NCBI RefSeq assembly: GCF_012489685.1
Contig: NC_080042.1
Location: 52,938,066 to 53,002,065 of the forward strand
Reading direction: 5' to 3'
From: Lotus japonicus
Taxonomy: Eukaryota; Streptophyta; Magnoliopsida; Fabales; Fabaceae
Length of the DNA: 64,000 nucleotides
Part shown: one piece after another, positions 23,499 through 33,402 of the stretch
Numbering within the stretch: the first letter of the stretch is position 1
Layout of the letters: every line of letters starts with the position of its first letter
Notes under the pieces: model-generated
Seen by the model: the letters and a program-made list of their open reading frames with translations, nothing else
Database searches by the model: none
What the model was told of the DNA's origin: nothing
Translations under genes and position numbers: made by a program

Positions 23499-24374
23499 TG
23501 AAATTCTGGTTCTCGCACATGACAGATGTTCTACGCGATGCTGGAACAACCGGTTCGACAACTGACTAACAGTAACCACAGAAACTTTAAACGCATAAGT
23601 CAACAAGACACAAGAATTGTTAACCCAGTTCGGTGAAACTTCATCTACGCCTGGAGGGTTTGCACCCAAAGAAAGGAAATTCACTATCTCAAGATTCAGG
23701 AACTACAGACACTCATGAACACCACAATTCATAGTTATCTTCCTAATCTACCCAGTGTATTTTTACTTAGTATCTCAACCTAAGTATGAGAGACCCTCTC
23801 ACTTTCTCTCAATCACTGCCACAGTGATTGGTAACAAAAAATCAACAAACAGAGTTTGAATAATCAAACAACACAGAACACAACTTTGCTTTATAGAATC
23901 AGTGAGCAAAGTTTGTTCACAAGTAACAAGGACCAAGAACAATGAATAATCCTAAAACAATTGATCTCTCTCCATTAGCTTCGGTAGTCTTCAAGTTTTA
24001 GGTCTTCATCATTTTATATACTTCAGCAGCGGCAGCATAGGCACTAGGGTTTTGCTTGGACTGAAGAACAGATTGCAGCAACAATAAAATCAAACGCATT
24101 CTTCAAAAGATATGATCACGTTATACACAACTAATCATAGAAACAAATCTTCAATCAAAGATTGTTTCAACAAATAACAACTCGCAATTAAAACCCTTCT
24201 AGTAAAGCTACTTGAACCGCAAGTAACTACAAATCAAATCTTCATAAGATCTTCAAGGGCCCACAATCACGTTCCAAGCAAAGGACTGATGTCCTAGCTT
24301 CGACATCAGATGCCAAGGCATCGGCTTCGACATCATGTTGTTTTTGACAAAATGCAAGACAACAAAGTAAAACA
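23499..24374 (-). repeat. 3' LTR of element D (876 bp)
   Basis: Shares ends and sequence with 27173-28050: CCAGAATTTCA at the low-coordinate end, and TGTTTTACTTTG after the polypurine tract at the high end. It contains repeated GATGTCGAAGC motifs. A few small indels separate the two LTRs. Confidence 0.82.
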
Positions 24375-24774
24375 ATCTCCCCATTTGTCAAATTTTGTCT
24401 AAAACAACTTGAGAATCAGAGAGGGTAAACATAGAGAACTAAAGCTCCCCCTCAAATGATGCATCCATACCAACAACAATCATACTCCAAAAGGCATAGT
24501 TGGACCAAAGAACATAGCAGCAAAACACACTAACTATCCAACAAATGCAAACCAGTAAACCAGTAGCAACTTGAACATAAAGCAGTAGCAGCTTGGAGTA
24601 CTACACAACCAGTTACTTGCCTTGTCTTGAAAGTCTCTTGAAATTACTACAGATCCAAGCAAGCAAACAGAAAACCTAGTCTTCACAAAAACCAAAAGAA
24701 CATGCAGCTAACATGCAGCTACTACCCCTTTTTAACATAAATTTGGCAAAAAGGTCTTCAGCATAAACAAACCA

Positions 24775-27098
24775 TCACTTCTTATACCAGAATGACAATA
24801 ATTCATGAACATTTTCAATAACTGACTTCTTACAACCGGTAGATTGTTCATAACCCAAGGTAGATTGATGGATTTGGAGATCAAGTTCAGATGTGTCAAC
24901 AATGGGGTTTGGATTTCTAGTAGAGGGTTCCATATTCACAACTGAAGTAGTCTCAACTAATGTCTCAACATGGGGTTCAACATTGGGAACATAAACAGAT
25001 TCAACTGATATCTCATGAATCACACTAGGCACAATTGCATTAGGATCTGCACTTACAGATTCACCTATGCTTGCATGAACAGTTGCTGGTGCATTTGAGA
25101 CTTCAAGAGAACTTGCAGCAACAAATTTCTTCCTCCACTACTTCATAACATCTACACCATAACTCTGAGATTTAAGAAGAGCAACATCCTTTGAATATGA
25201 TATATTCACACTAGATGGCTGTGGAGACATCTCTTCCTCGCCGAAGAACTTCACTATAACTTCTTCTTTAGGTTTCCACTTTTTCCTTGCTGGAGCTACT
25301 TGTGGATTAGTCCTTGGTTGATCATGAGACTGAGGATATCCATATAGCTTGTAACAGTAGGGCCTTGAACCAAAGAGTGTGAACTGTACAAGTTAACAAT
25401 AACATTGATTAAATGAAGATTCAATGAAAGAAAGGGCTCCGGTGTATAGAGAAGACCTCACCGTTTAAAAAGTAATCATAGAAACGATGGAACCCGCTAT
25501 TTCTTTATCTATTTCTATTTAATTTATTATGTTTTTTCACACCTCGTTAAATAAAATAGTGAAAAATGCCCCGAACCTTCGGGCCATGGACTGGACGAGG
25601 GAAGAGGGGATTATATGACCAAGTTTGCCACAGTGATGACATCTCCAAGTATATTTCTTGGATTTTCTGAACTAACGGTACACATGTCTTACAGAATGAT
25701 GCAACATTGGGTTTGGTATTGGTTGCTTAGTTTGCTTTTCAGATGAAACAGACTTATTTGCATTCTTGTAGCTGAAGCCTATCCTTCCATATCTCCAATT
25801 GTTTTCCCAACTTCCAGAATCTCCTCTAACACATTAGTACTATTATTCATCATACGAATAGACTTTGTCATACCTTCAAGCTTGGAGTTCAAAAGAGTAA
25901 CTTCCTCTTGTATGCTACCATTGATGATTAGAAGTTGCTTCTTTTCCGCAAGTAGATTATTGACATTCTTTACTTCTTCTTGCAAACTAGCATTAGTGCT
26001 CTGAAGCTTCTCATTCTCCTCACGCAACTTGCTGATGGTCTTTACTTCTTCTTGCAAGCTGGAGTTATTAATCTGAAGTTGGTTCTTCTCAGCAACCAAA
26101 TCCTTGACTTCTTTTCTCATTTTCTCACCATACGTACATGATTCCTTCCACTTAGCCAGCAACAATTTGTAGGTTTCAACTAGCTCTTCATTTGAGATAA
26201 CCTCATCACCATCACTTGACTCAGCATCAAAATATTACTTTCCAATGAGAGCCTTTACATGAATATCCTTGGTTGTATCATTCTCATGTTTGCCCTTGAG
26301 TTGAAATTTAGTATTCTTCACATTGTCTGACACATTGTCCATGACATTTGTATTTGACATTCTGCCCAAACTCTTCAACGCTTTGTTAAGAAATGATATA
26401 GCTTCTGCACTATTTGCATCAGTATCCTTCTCCCTCTGATCTTCATCTTCTTCAAAGTTGGACACAAAAGTTATATTCTTCGCCTTCTTCTCAGATCTAC
26501 CATTAAGAGACATCTCAAAGGTTTGCAAGGAACCAATGAGTTCATCAACCTTGATGTTACTGATGTCTTGGGCTTCTTCAATGGTAGTTACTTTCATATC
26601 AAACCTCTTGGGGAGAGACCTGAGAATCTTTCTTGCTAACTTTTCTTCAGACATGGGTTCCCCTAGGGCAAAAGAAGAGTTGGCTAGATCCCTTATACGC
26701 ATGTTGAACTCATATATGGATTCATCCTCATTCATCTTCATAGTTTCAAACTGAGTTGTAAGAAGCTGAAGCTTTGACATACGAACTCTTGAAGTCCATT
26801 CATGGGCAGTCTTGAGAATCTCCCATGCTTCTTTAGCCACAGTACATGTGTTGATTAGCCTGAACATATTTTTGTCAACTCCATTAAAAATAGCATTCAA
26901 GGCTTTGGAGTTTCCAAGAGCTTAGTCATCTTCTTTATCAGTTGTGGATGCTATCACAGGATGTTTCCACCCCTTGACTATTGCCTTCCATGTTATACCA
27001 TCCATAGATTTGAGAAACATCATCATTCGAGCCTTCCGGTAGTAATAATTGGTACCATCCAAAATTGGTGGCATATAGATTGATCCTCTTCCATCCAT
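24775..27098 (-). pseudogene. gag and 3' coding remnant of element D
   Basis: Start ATG at 27098. The copia gag opening (PPILDGTNY, RMMMFLKS) is followed by a UBN2-type gag domain (AWEILKTAHEW, ILRSLPKRFD, 26235-26900). Leu/Asn/Glu heptads then form a long coiled coil (25779-26165), and a zinc knuckle CHHCGKLGHI lies near 25620-25650. One frame carries stops at 26922 and 26235, so it is not translatable in full. The knuckle is split by a 246-bp foreign insert. After that, KLYGYP and a basic stretch lead straight into a hydrophilic Ser/Thr/Pro/Glu-rich tail ending at 24775, with no pol in between. Confidence 0.78.
25366..25611 (-). other. Plastid-like DNA insert inside the gag zinc knuckle
   Basis: The segment interrupts the gag frame exactly between codons for GHI and for RPYCYKLYG. 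It has no retrotransposon similarity and is read with many stops. Its text (for example GGGCTCCGGTGTATAGAGAA and GACCTCACCGTTT) looks like land-plant plastid intergenic DNA, from recall and not from a search. I infer a nuclear plastid DNA insertion used as filler during repair. Confidence 0.5.
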
Positions 27099-27156
27099 AA
27101 ATTTTTCCTTGAGAACAAAATATATTCTATGGAGTTCACCCAACAGAATAGGGTGT

Positions 27157-27170
27157 CTACTCTGATGCCA
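27157..27170 (-). promoter_or_regulatory. Primer binding site of element D
   Basis: TGGCATCAGAGTAG on the minus strand, two bases after the LTR end. It differs by one base from the initiator-Met complement TGGTATCAGAG over the first 11 positions. Confidence 0.75.
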
Positions 27171-27172
27171 AT

Positions 27173-28050
27173 TGAAATTCTGGTTCTCGCACATGACAGA
27201 TGTTCTACGCGATGCTGGGACAACCGGTTCGACAACTGACAAACAATAAAAACAGAAACTTTAAAAGCATAAGTAAACAAGACACAAGAATTGTTAACCC
27301 AGTTCGGTGAAACTTCACCTACGTCTGGAGGGTTTGCATCCAAAGAAAGGAAATCCACTCTCTCAAGATTCAGGAACTAAAGACACTCATGAACACCACA
27401 GTTCATAGTTCTCTTCCTAATCTACCCATTGTATTTCTACTTAGTATCTCAACCTAAGTATGAGAGCTCCTCTCACTTTCTCTCAATCACTGCCACAGTG
27501 ATTGGTAACAAACAATCAACAATCACAGTTTGAAGAATCAAACAACACAGAACACAACTTTGCTTTATAGAATCAGTGAGCAAAGTTTGTTCACAAGTAA
27601 CAAGGACAAAGAACAATGAACAATCCTAAAACACTTTATCTCTCACTCTATTAGCTTCGGTAGTCTTCATGTTTTAGGTCTTCATCCTTTTATATACTTC
27701 AGCAGCGACAACATAGGCACTAGGGTTTTGCTTGGGCTGAAGAACAGATTGCAGCAACAATAAAATCAAACGCAATCTTCAAAAGATATGATTACGTTAT
27801 ACACAACTAATCATAGAAATATACATTCAATCAAAGATTGTTTCAACAAATAACAACCCGCAATTAAAACCCTTCTAGTAAAGCTACTTGCACCGCAAGT
27901 AACTACAAATCAATCTTCATACGATCTTCAAGGGCCCACAATCACGTTCCAAGCAAAGGACTGATGTCCTAGCTTCGACATCAGATGCCAAGGCATCGGC
28001 TTCGACATCAGGTTGTTTTGGACAAAATGCAAGACAACAAAGTAACAACA
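27173..28050 (-). repeat. 5' LTR of element D (878 bp)
   Basis: Direct copy of 23499-24374. It is followed on the minus strand by a PBS and gag and preceded by the internal 3' stub. Confidence 0.82.
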
Positions 28051-28592
28051 ATCTCCTTCTTTGTCAAATTTTGTCTAAAAAAACTTGAGAATCAGAGAGG
28101 GTAAACATAGAGAACCAAAGCTCCCCATTAGTAGCAGAACTCGCCCTCAAATGATGCATCCATACCAACAACAATCATACTCCAAAAGGCATAGTTGGAT
28201 CAAAGAACATAGCAGCAAAACACACTAACTATCCAACAAATGCAAACCAGTAAACCAGTAGCAACTTGAACATAAAACAGTAGCAGCTTGGAGTACTACA
28301 CAACCAGTTACTTGCCTTGTCTTGAAAGTGTCTTCAAATTATTACAGACCCAAGCAAGCAAACTGAAAACCTAGTCTTCATAAGAACAAAAAGAACATGA
28401 AGCCCTTTGTAACATAAATTTGGCAAAAGGGTCTTCATCATAAACAAACCATCACTTCTTATACCAGAATGACAACAATTCATGAACATTTTCAATAACT
28501 GACTTCTTACAACCGGTAGATGGTTCAGAACCCAAGGTAGATTGATGGATCCCCATTTTTAATAATTCAGGAACATTTTCAATAACTGACTT
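28051..28592 (-). repeat. Repeated internal 3' segment of element D
   Basis: Matches 24375-24865 (including the polypurine tract and the codons of the C-terminal tail) with a deletion of about 25 bp. At its end, AACATTTTCAATAACTGACT occurs twice (28483-28513 region and 28566-28592), then LINE sequence begins. This is a short duplication at a repair junction. Confidence 0.75.
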
Positions 28593-28593
28593 C

Positions 28594-30659
28594 TTGGGGC
28601 TCCAAGTTTCTATCGCTTAGTGGTCGCCTTGTCCTATTGAAGACAGTGATAAATGTGATCCTCGTTTACCATATGTCGTTATTTATGGCCCCTTTGGGGG
28701 TGATTGGAGACATGGAAAAATTAATTAGAGCTTTCCTATGGGATAGAGCGGAGGGGGTCGTGGAATTCCGTGGATAGCGTGGGAACAAGCTTGTAAAAGC
28801 GCGGACGTTGGTGGATTGGGTGTTGGTTTTTTGGGCTGGAAAAATAAGGTGCTTCTCCTCAAATGGGCGTGGAGGTTCGGAAAGGAAAGGAAGGCCCTAT
28901 GGAGGAAGGTTTTATGTGCAAAATACAATTAGGATGATCAAATGATCCTCCTCCACTTGACAGCGACAAATTTCAACAAATGTTTCGTCCTTGTTCGCGA
29001 CATCCTCAAGGTCCTGCTTAGTGATTTAGTGTTGGCAAAAGTATATAGAGAAGGTTGTAGCTGAGTTGTTGGCCAAGGGTCGAGGACTCGCTTTTGGCAC
29101 GACCCTTGGGTGGACACTATGGCGCTACATTACAGATTTCCTAGGATTTTTGGGCTTGTTTCAAACAAAAATACAATAGTGGGTGAGCTGGGTTCTTTTC
29201 TCAATGGGAGATGGCAATGGGATCTTGGTCTCCGTCGCCGTCTCTTCAATTGGGAACGTCCGAGGTATAATGAACTGATTGTTGTCATCAATTTGATGGT
29301 CCCTAGCAAAGGGACATATTCGATTATATGGAAGAGAGCACCCGATGGAATCTTTTCAGTTAAAAATGGATATTCAGCAGCTGAAATCAGAGTCTATGGT
29401 TCTACATCTTGGCTGCTGGAGAGCTGGATTTGCCACCCCAACCATTAGAATTCACACCCCCAATTTTCGGATTTTCAAGTTCCGAATTATTTCGTAATCT
29501 TAGATTCCGAAATTAATTCGTGATTTGTAGTGCAAAATACATGTATCACCCCACTTTTGAGTGAAAAAGTGCTTCTGAAACCTTATTTCCGAAATATTTC
29601 GGAAACTGAGTTTCCGTAAGTGGGGTGACATTTCTAATGAGTGGGGTGCCAAATCTAATGATCCGATCTGGCTGCTGTCCAAACATTGCAGAAAATTAAT
29701 CCCTCACAAAGTGTGTTTATTTATGTAGCAATTAAAGGAGAATCGAGTGGCTTTCAAAGAGAACCTAATGAAAAGAGGTGTGACAATTGAGAATGGTGGT
29801 AATTGTGAAACTTGTGGTCTAATGCTGGAATCATCTTTGCATCTTGCCTTGTGGTGCAATCTCTCTTGGAAATTTCGGTACACTACTATGGCCAGAGAAG
29901 GCATTGATTGGTGCATCCCGGGGTCGGTTGCTGCGTTATTGGAAGAGTGGCCATTTCTTTGTGTTAAGTCTGATATAATTCTATGGGAGATGATCACGTG
30001 TTCAGTGTTATGGTCCATTTGGTTGGCTCACAAGTCGCAACGATCAAGTTTTCGGACAAAAGGCTTTCAACTTTGAATCGGTATGGAATTTACACCTCTT
30101 GAGAATTATGTGGTGGCTAAAGGCTTGGTGGAAGGAGTGTCCCTACTCAGCCTTAGATTTCACTCTTCACTTTGAAAAGCTAAGATGTAAAAAGGTGGTG
30201 AGGGTGCCGAGGAATCAGGTATGGTGCCCACCCCCGGTTAGCTCTCACAAATTTAATGTGGATGGTTCCGCAAGAGGCTCTCCGGGCACAAGTGGGATCG
30301 GGGGTGTTTTTAGGAAGCATGATGGGGAGATTATAGGTATGTTTGCAGCAGCAATGGGAACCCTTTGGGCTTACCAAGCTGAGGTCAAAGCCATTCATAG
30401 GGCCCTTTTGTTCTGCAAGGAATTCGCCTTCTCTCATGTAAACATTGAGAGCGATTCCTCTCTTGCTGTAGGGTGGGAGAAAAACAAAGACAACAGACCT
30501 TGGGCGCTCTTAAATGATCTCAACTCAATTGATTGGCTGTTTGGTGAAGTGAGGTGCTTGGGGATTTCACATTTTTATAGAGAAGCCAATTCTATGGTGG
30601 ATTACCTCGCTAAGCTGGGGTGTGATAGAGATGTGCCTTTATGGGAAAACTTTGCTTAA
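28594..30659 (+). pseudogene. Second LINE, ORF2 3' part: RT thumb, zf-RVT, RNase H
   Basis: Starts in the RT C-terminus (SGRLVLLKTV-like, LIRAFLW) with frameshifts before 29110. It continues with the post-RT region (29110-29418), is interrupted by a 250-bp MITE, resumes with the zf-RVT zinc region (29678-30060; CETCGL, H, C), then RNase H (30216-30659: FNVDGSARGSPG, EVKAIHRALLFC, ESDSSLAV, REANSMVDYLAKLG). The RNase H reading frame of 186 codons is intact and its Asp/Glu residues are present. The endonuclease and most of RT are missing on the left, replaced by element D. Confidence 0.86.
29419..29668. mobile_element. Mutator-type MITE, copy 1 (250 bp)
   Basis: Inserted in LINE ORF2 with a perfect 9-bp target duplication TGGCTGCTG (29410-29418, 29669-29677). 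Ends are imperfect inverted repeats around GGATTTGCCACCCC and GATTTGGCACCCC. The interior has TTTCCGAAATATTTCGGAAA-type palindromes. A second copy is at 46404-46648 in reverse orientation. Confidence 0.88.
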
Positions 30660-30992
30660 GATGTGCTGCTGGTTCATGTATCTTCGCCTCTGTACTCATG
30701 TTATTTTGTTGCTGGCCTTGCTGCTGTTCTATGCGTGCTCTCCCTGAGTCTCGTGGCTGGTGGTGCATTGATCTTTCACGTGTTATTCTAGCCTTAGTGG
30801 GGGTGTTGGCTCTGGCTCTCTTGTTGTCCTTCACTTCCCTGTTTTTCCTGTATCTTTTGCTGTTTTGTTCCCTTTTTCCTTGATGTTGTGTTTGTGCTTT
30901 GTGTTCCTTTGTTTTCTATCCTATTTGGGAGGATTGTTCCCAAGCTATTTATCCTATCAATATATTTTATCCTTTACCTTTCAAAAAAAAAC
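30660..30992 (+). other. 3' UTR and poly(A) tail of the second LINE
   Basis: Follows the ORF2 stop and ends TTACCTTTC followed by nine A (about 30983-30991), the usual plant L1 terminus. Confidence 0.75.
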
Positions 30993-31177
30993 AACAATGA
31001 TATATACACACCTCATTTTCTAAACACTTCATTTCCACTCATTTTTATTTCTATCTCTCTCCTCTTATCATTTATCACATCTCATACTTTCTCTCTCTTA
31101 TTTTCTCTTTTCTTCCTATCTCTCTCCTCCTCCACCTCTCTCCACCTCATATTAGAGGTGTGAACATAACATTACTC
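30993..31177 (+). mobile_element. Pyrimidine-rich MITE, copy 1
   Basis: Ends are inverted repeats of the type GTAATGATATATACACACCTC. The interior is CTCTCT/TTTCTC-rich. A reverse-oriented copy is at 48945-49130. It starts immediately after the LINE poly(A). The TSD is unclear, so the family is not assigned. Confidence 0.68.
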
Positions 31178-31578
31178 AAAAAAATGGTGTCAAAGTCATT
31201 TCTCAATTGCAAGTCATACTCTAAAACTTGGATAACATTTTTTTCCATCTAAAATTTATACTTTATACAACTTTGTACCTGGAAAAATTGAACAAGTTAA
31301 GCGAAAAAATTCAGAAGAGAATTATTTGAAGTTTAACGTTTGATTTTTTAATAAGTTATATGTTAATAAACCTTATAAAATATTTATGTCATATACTTCC
31401 TTCAATAAGTGAAACATCTATATCCTTCAACTTTTATTTTTGAAACAAAAGAGTATATGAATGAACTATTTCATTTTAAATTGTATGCAAATCAAGCCAA
31501 TGCTTTACATCTTACTAACTCGTAGTAAGTTCAAAGCATGATTTATTTATTATAATGAAATAAAGAGCATAATACAAC
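31178..31578. other. AT-rich DNA downstream of the defensin-like gene
   Basis: No coding signal; it probably contains the 3' flank of the minus-strand gene at 31579-32197. Confidence 0.6.
31542..31547 (-). terminator. Polyadenylation signal candidate
   Basis: AATAAA on the minus strand about 32 nt past the stop codon of the defensin-like gene. Confidence 0.45.
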
Positions 31579-32197
31579 TCAATGCTTCCTACAACAACAA
31601 ATCGATGGTTGTGATGGTCTTTCAAGGCAGTAGCCTGTATTTATCCAACCCAGTTGAGCACAAGGATTATAACAATCTTCATCCCTAGTGCATTTTCCAA
31701 AGCATGGTGCTGGCTGAAAACCCGGATTACGATCTTCATTAATTGCTTGTCCTGCAACCAACACAAATTAAAATTTTATTCACATGAAGTTTCTTGTTTT
31801 TCTTTTGAAAAATATCAATTAAATTTTATTTGAACTTTTAATATACCCCAGATCTCTCAATGTGACTTCTTCTGAAACTAAATTATTATTGATCTTAATT
31901 GGGACCTAATAGAGATCCACCATTATAATTTACGAAAAATAAAATTGTTAAAACAAACTTGTAAAGTCCTGCTCATCTAATAACCCAGGTTTATATGTAT
32001 GTTTATTTTCAAGCGATAAATTTAGAACAAAAAATAAAATAAACCAAATTATAAGTTTTCATTTTGAGTTAGTAAAATATAAATTGGAAATGGAACTTAA
32101 GAGATAAAATTGACATTTTGTGTTCCTTACCTGAAATCAAAAGCAAAGAAATGAACAAAACTCCTAAAATAAGATATTGATGGACGCGGAAAGCCAT
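31579..32197 (-). CDS. Defensin-like secreted cysteine-rich peptide (two exons)
   Basis: Exon 1 is 32197-32131 (67 nt), exon 2 is 31751-31579 (173 nt), intron 32130-31752. The donor CAG|GTAAGG and acceptor TTGCAG|G are canonical. The product is 79 residues. A hydrophobic signal peptide (about residues 1-23, LILGVLFISLLLISG) is followed by a mature peptide with eight cysteines spaced C-x3-C-x5-C-x3-C-x10-C-x9-CCC. A phase-1 intron just after the signal peptide is the standard plant DEFL gene structure. Such peptides are secreted and serve in defence or signalling, and in some legumes in nodules. The triple C-terminal cysteine is less common than the defensin CxC. No lesions. Exact subfamily and expression site cannot be told from sequence. 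Confidence 0.87.
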
Positions 32198-32271
32198 TTT
32201 GAAAGATTCGACCTTATTTTCTTCCACGCCAAATAGATGACAAATATGACATATTAACACACACACACAAG

Positions 32272-32280
32272 TATATATAT
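32272..32280 (-). promoter_or_regulatory. TATA box of the defensin-like gene
   Basis: On the minus strand ATATATATAC lies about 75 bp upstream of the ATG, a normal TATA-to-start-codon distance for a plant gene with a short leader. Low complexity of the site limits certainty. Confidence 0.5.
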
Positions 32281-33402
32281 GATGTGAAATTTTAATGTTA
32301 CATGATTAAAATCTTCATATAATAGTATTAAAACTAGGTTGAGAAAGTATTAATGAAAATTTAATTATAAATAATTTTATAATAATTTGAATTTAGTTAA
32401 TACTTTTGATATTATCTATATATATGAAATATAATTTGTTAAATATTGAAGGAATTTATTAAGTATAAATAAGAAAAGCACCATTATTTAACAAATTAAT
32501 TAATAATTCATTTGAAGAATTTTAAAAGTAATAATTATTTTAATATTACAAATTATACTATTTATTATATTACTAAATATTAAATTTAGGTCAACATTAA
32601 AGTCAAAGAAATTCAATTCTTACAATTATATTTATACCTTTAAAAAATTTTATAATAAAATTATAAATATTAAAATTGTGGTATTATAATGTTTACCGTC
32701 AATAGTAACCTAATAAAAATATTTAAAAAATATTTAATTATTACTTGAGTTTGAAAATTTTAAATGCATTTCAAGGTATTTCTTATTACTTGGTATATTA
32801 ATTATTTAATTAGAAAATCTGTTTGGCACACCAAATTATAGACTAAAATGCAAGTCGACAAGTTAATCATAAAATGACTACTTTGTGTGAAAATATCAAG
32901 CATCAGGCCTGGGAAGGATGTGAAATCCATAGCAAGAATCATTCGGCTTTGGTTTATTATTCCAAGTTTTAAGCATCTCAATGTCCGATATATTATGTAC
33001 ATGGTTCTACTTGATGCAAATGTTGTTTTGACATGCTTTCTTTTATTTATTTTTCTACTTTTTCTTATCAAAATTGTGTTTCAGTTTTCTCAATTATACC
33101 TCATACTTTTATTTTTTATTTTTTAAGAATGATAAATTGCAAGCTTTCATTGACAATACCGTTGTGAAAGGTTTTTACAAAGATTTATCAATTAATTTTT
33201 TTTTAAATTACAAGGTACAAATTTTTTACAGGAATTAATATTTTACGTTAAAAATACATTCATGTTAAAACTAATAGATATACTATAATTTCAGTATTTT
33301 CAATAATTTCCGGAGTATACGTATAAACTTATTGAGAAATTGATAGTACGTGAAAACATGTCGTAAAGAATTACAAAATGTCAATGTATATATATATATA
33401 TA
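32281..33402. other. AT-rich intergenic DNA upstream of the defensin-like gene
   Basis: Very AT-rich, ending in a TATATA run (33388-33402) that borders the TIR element. Short plus-strand ORFs here are hydrophobic and low in complexity; no gene is supported. Confidence 0.6.

Larger units (their letters stand above)
23499..28592 (-). mobile_element. Pol-less Ty1/copia derivative D with tandem LTR arrangement
   Basis: Read on the minus strand: a stub of internal 3' region (28592-28051), LTR (28050-27173), PBS, gag with stops, no pol, a Ser/Thr/Pro-rich 3' coding region, polypurine GGGGAGA, LTR (24374-23499). The stub repeats the internal segment just upstream of the second LTR, so the array is partial internal-LTR-internal-LTR. 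All of protease, integrase, RT and RNase H is missing, making this a non-autonomous deletion derivative. It lies between pieces of a plus-strand LINE, whose middle part is missing. Confidence 0.8.

Noticed and set aside
21225..28592. Treating the solo LTR at 21225 and element D as one complete retrotransposon
   Set aside because: The LTR sequences are unrelated and in opposite orientation; LINE ORF1 sequence lies between them.
32802..33126. Hydrophobic ORFs on both strands
   Set aside because: AT-rich DNA with no start context, signal peptide logic or homologous motif; not supported as a gene.
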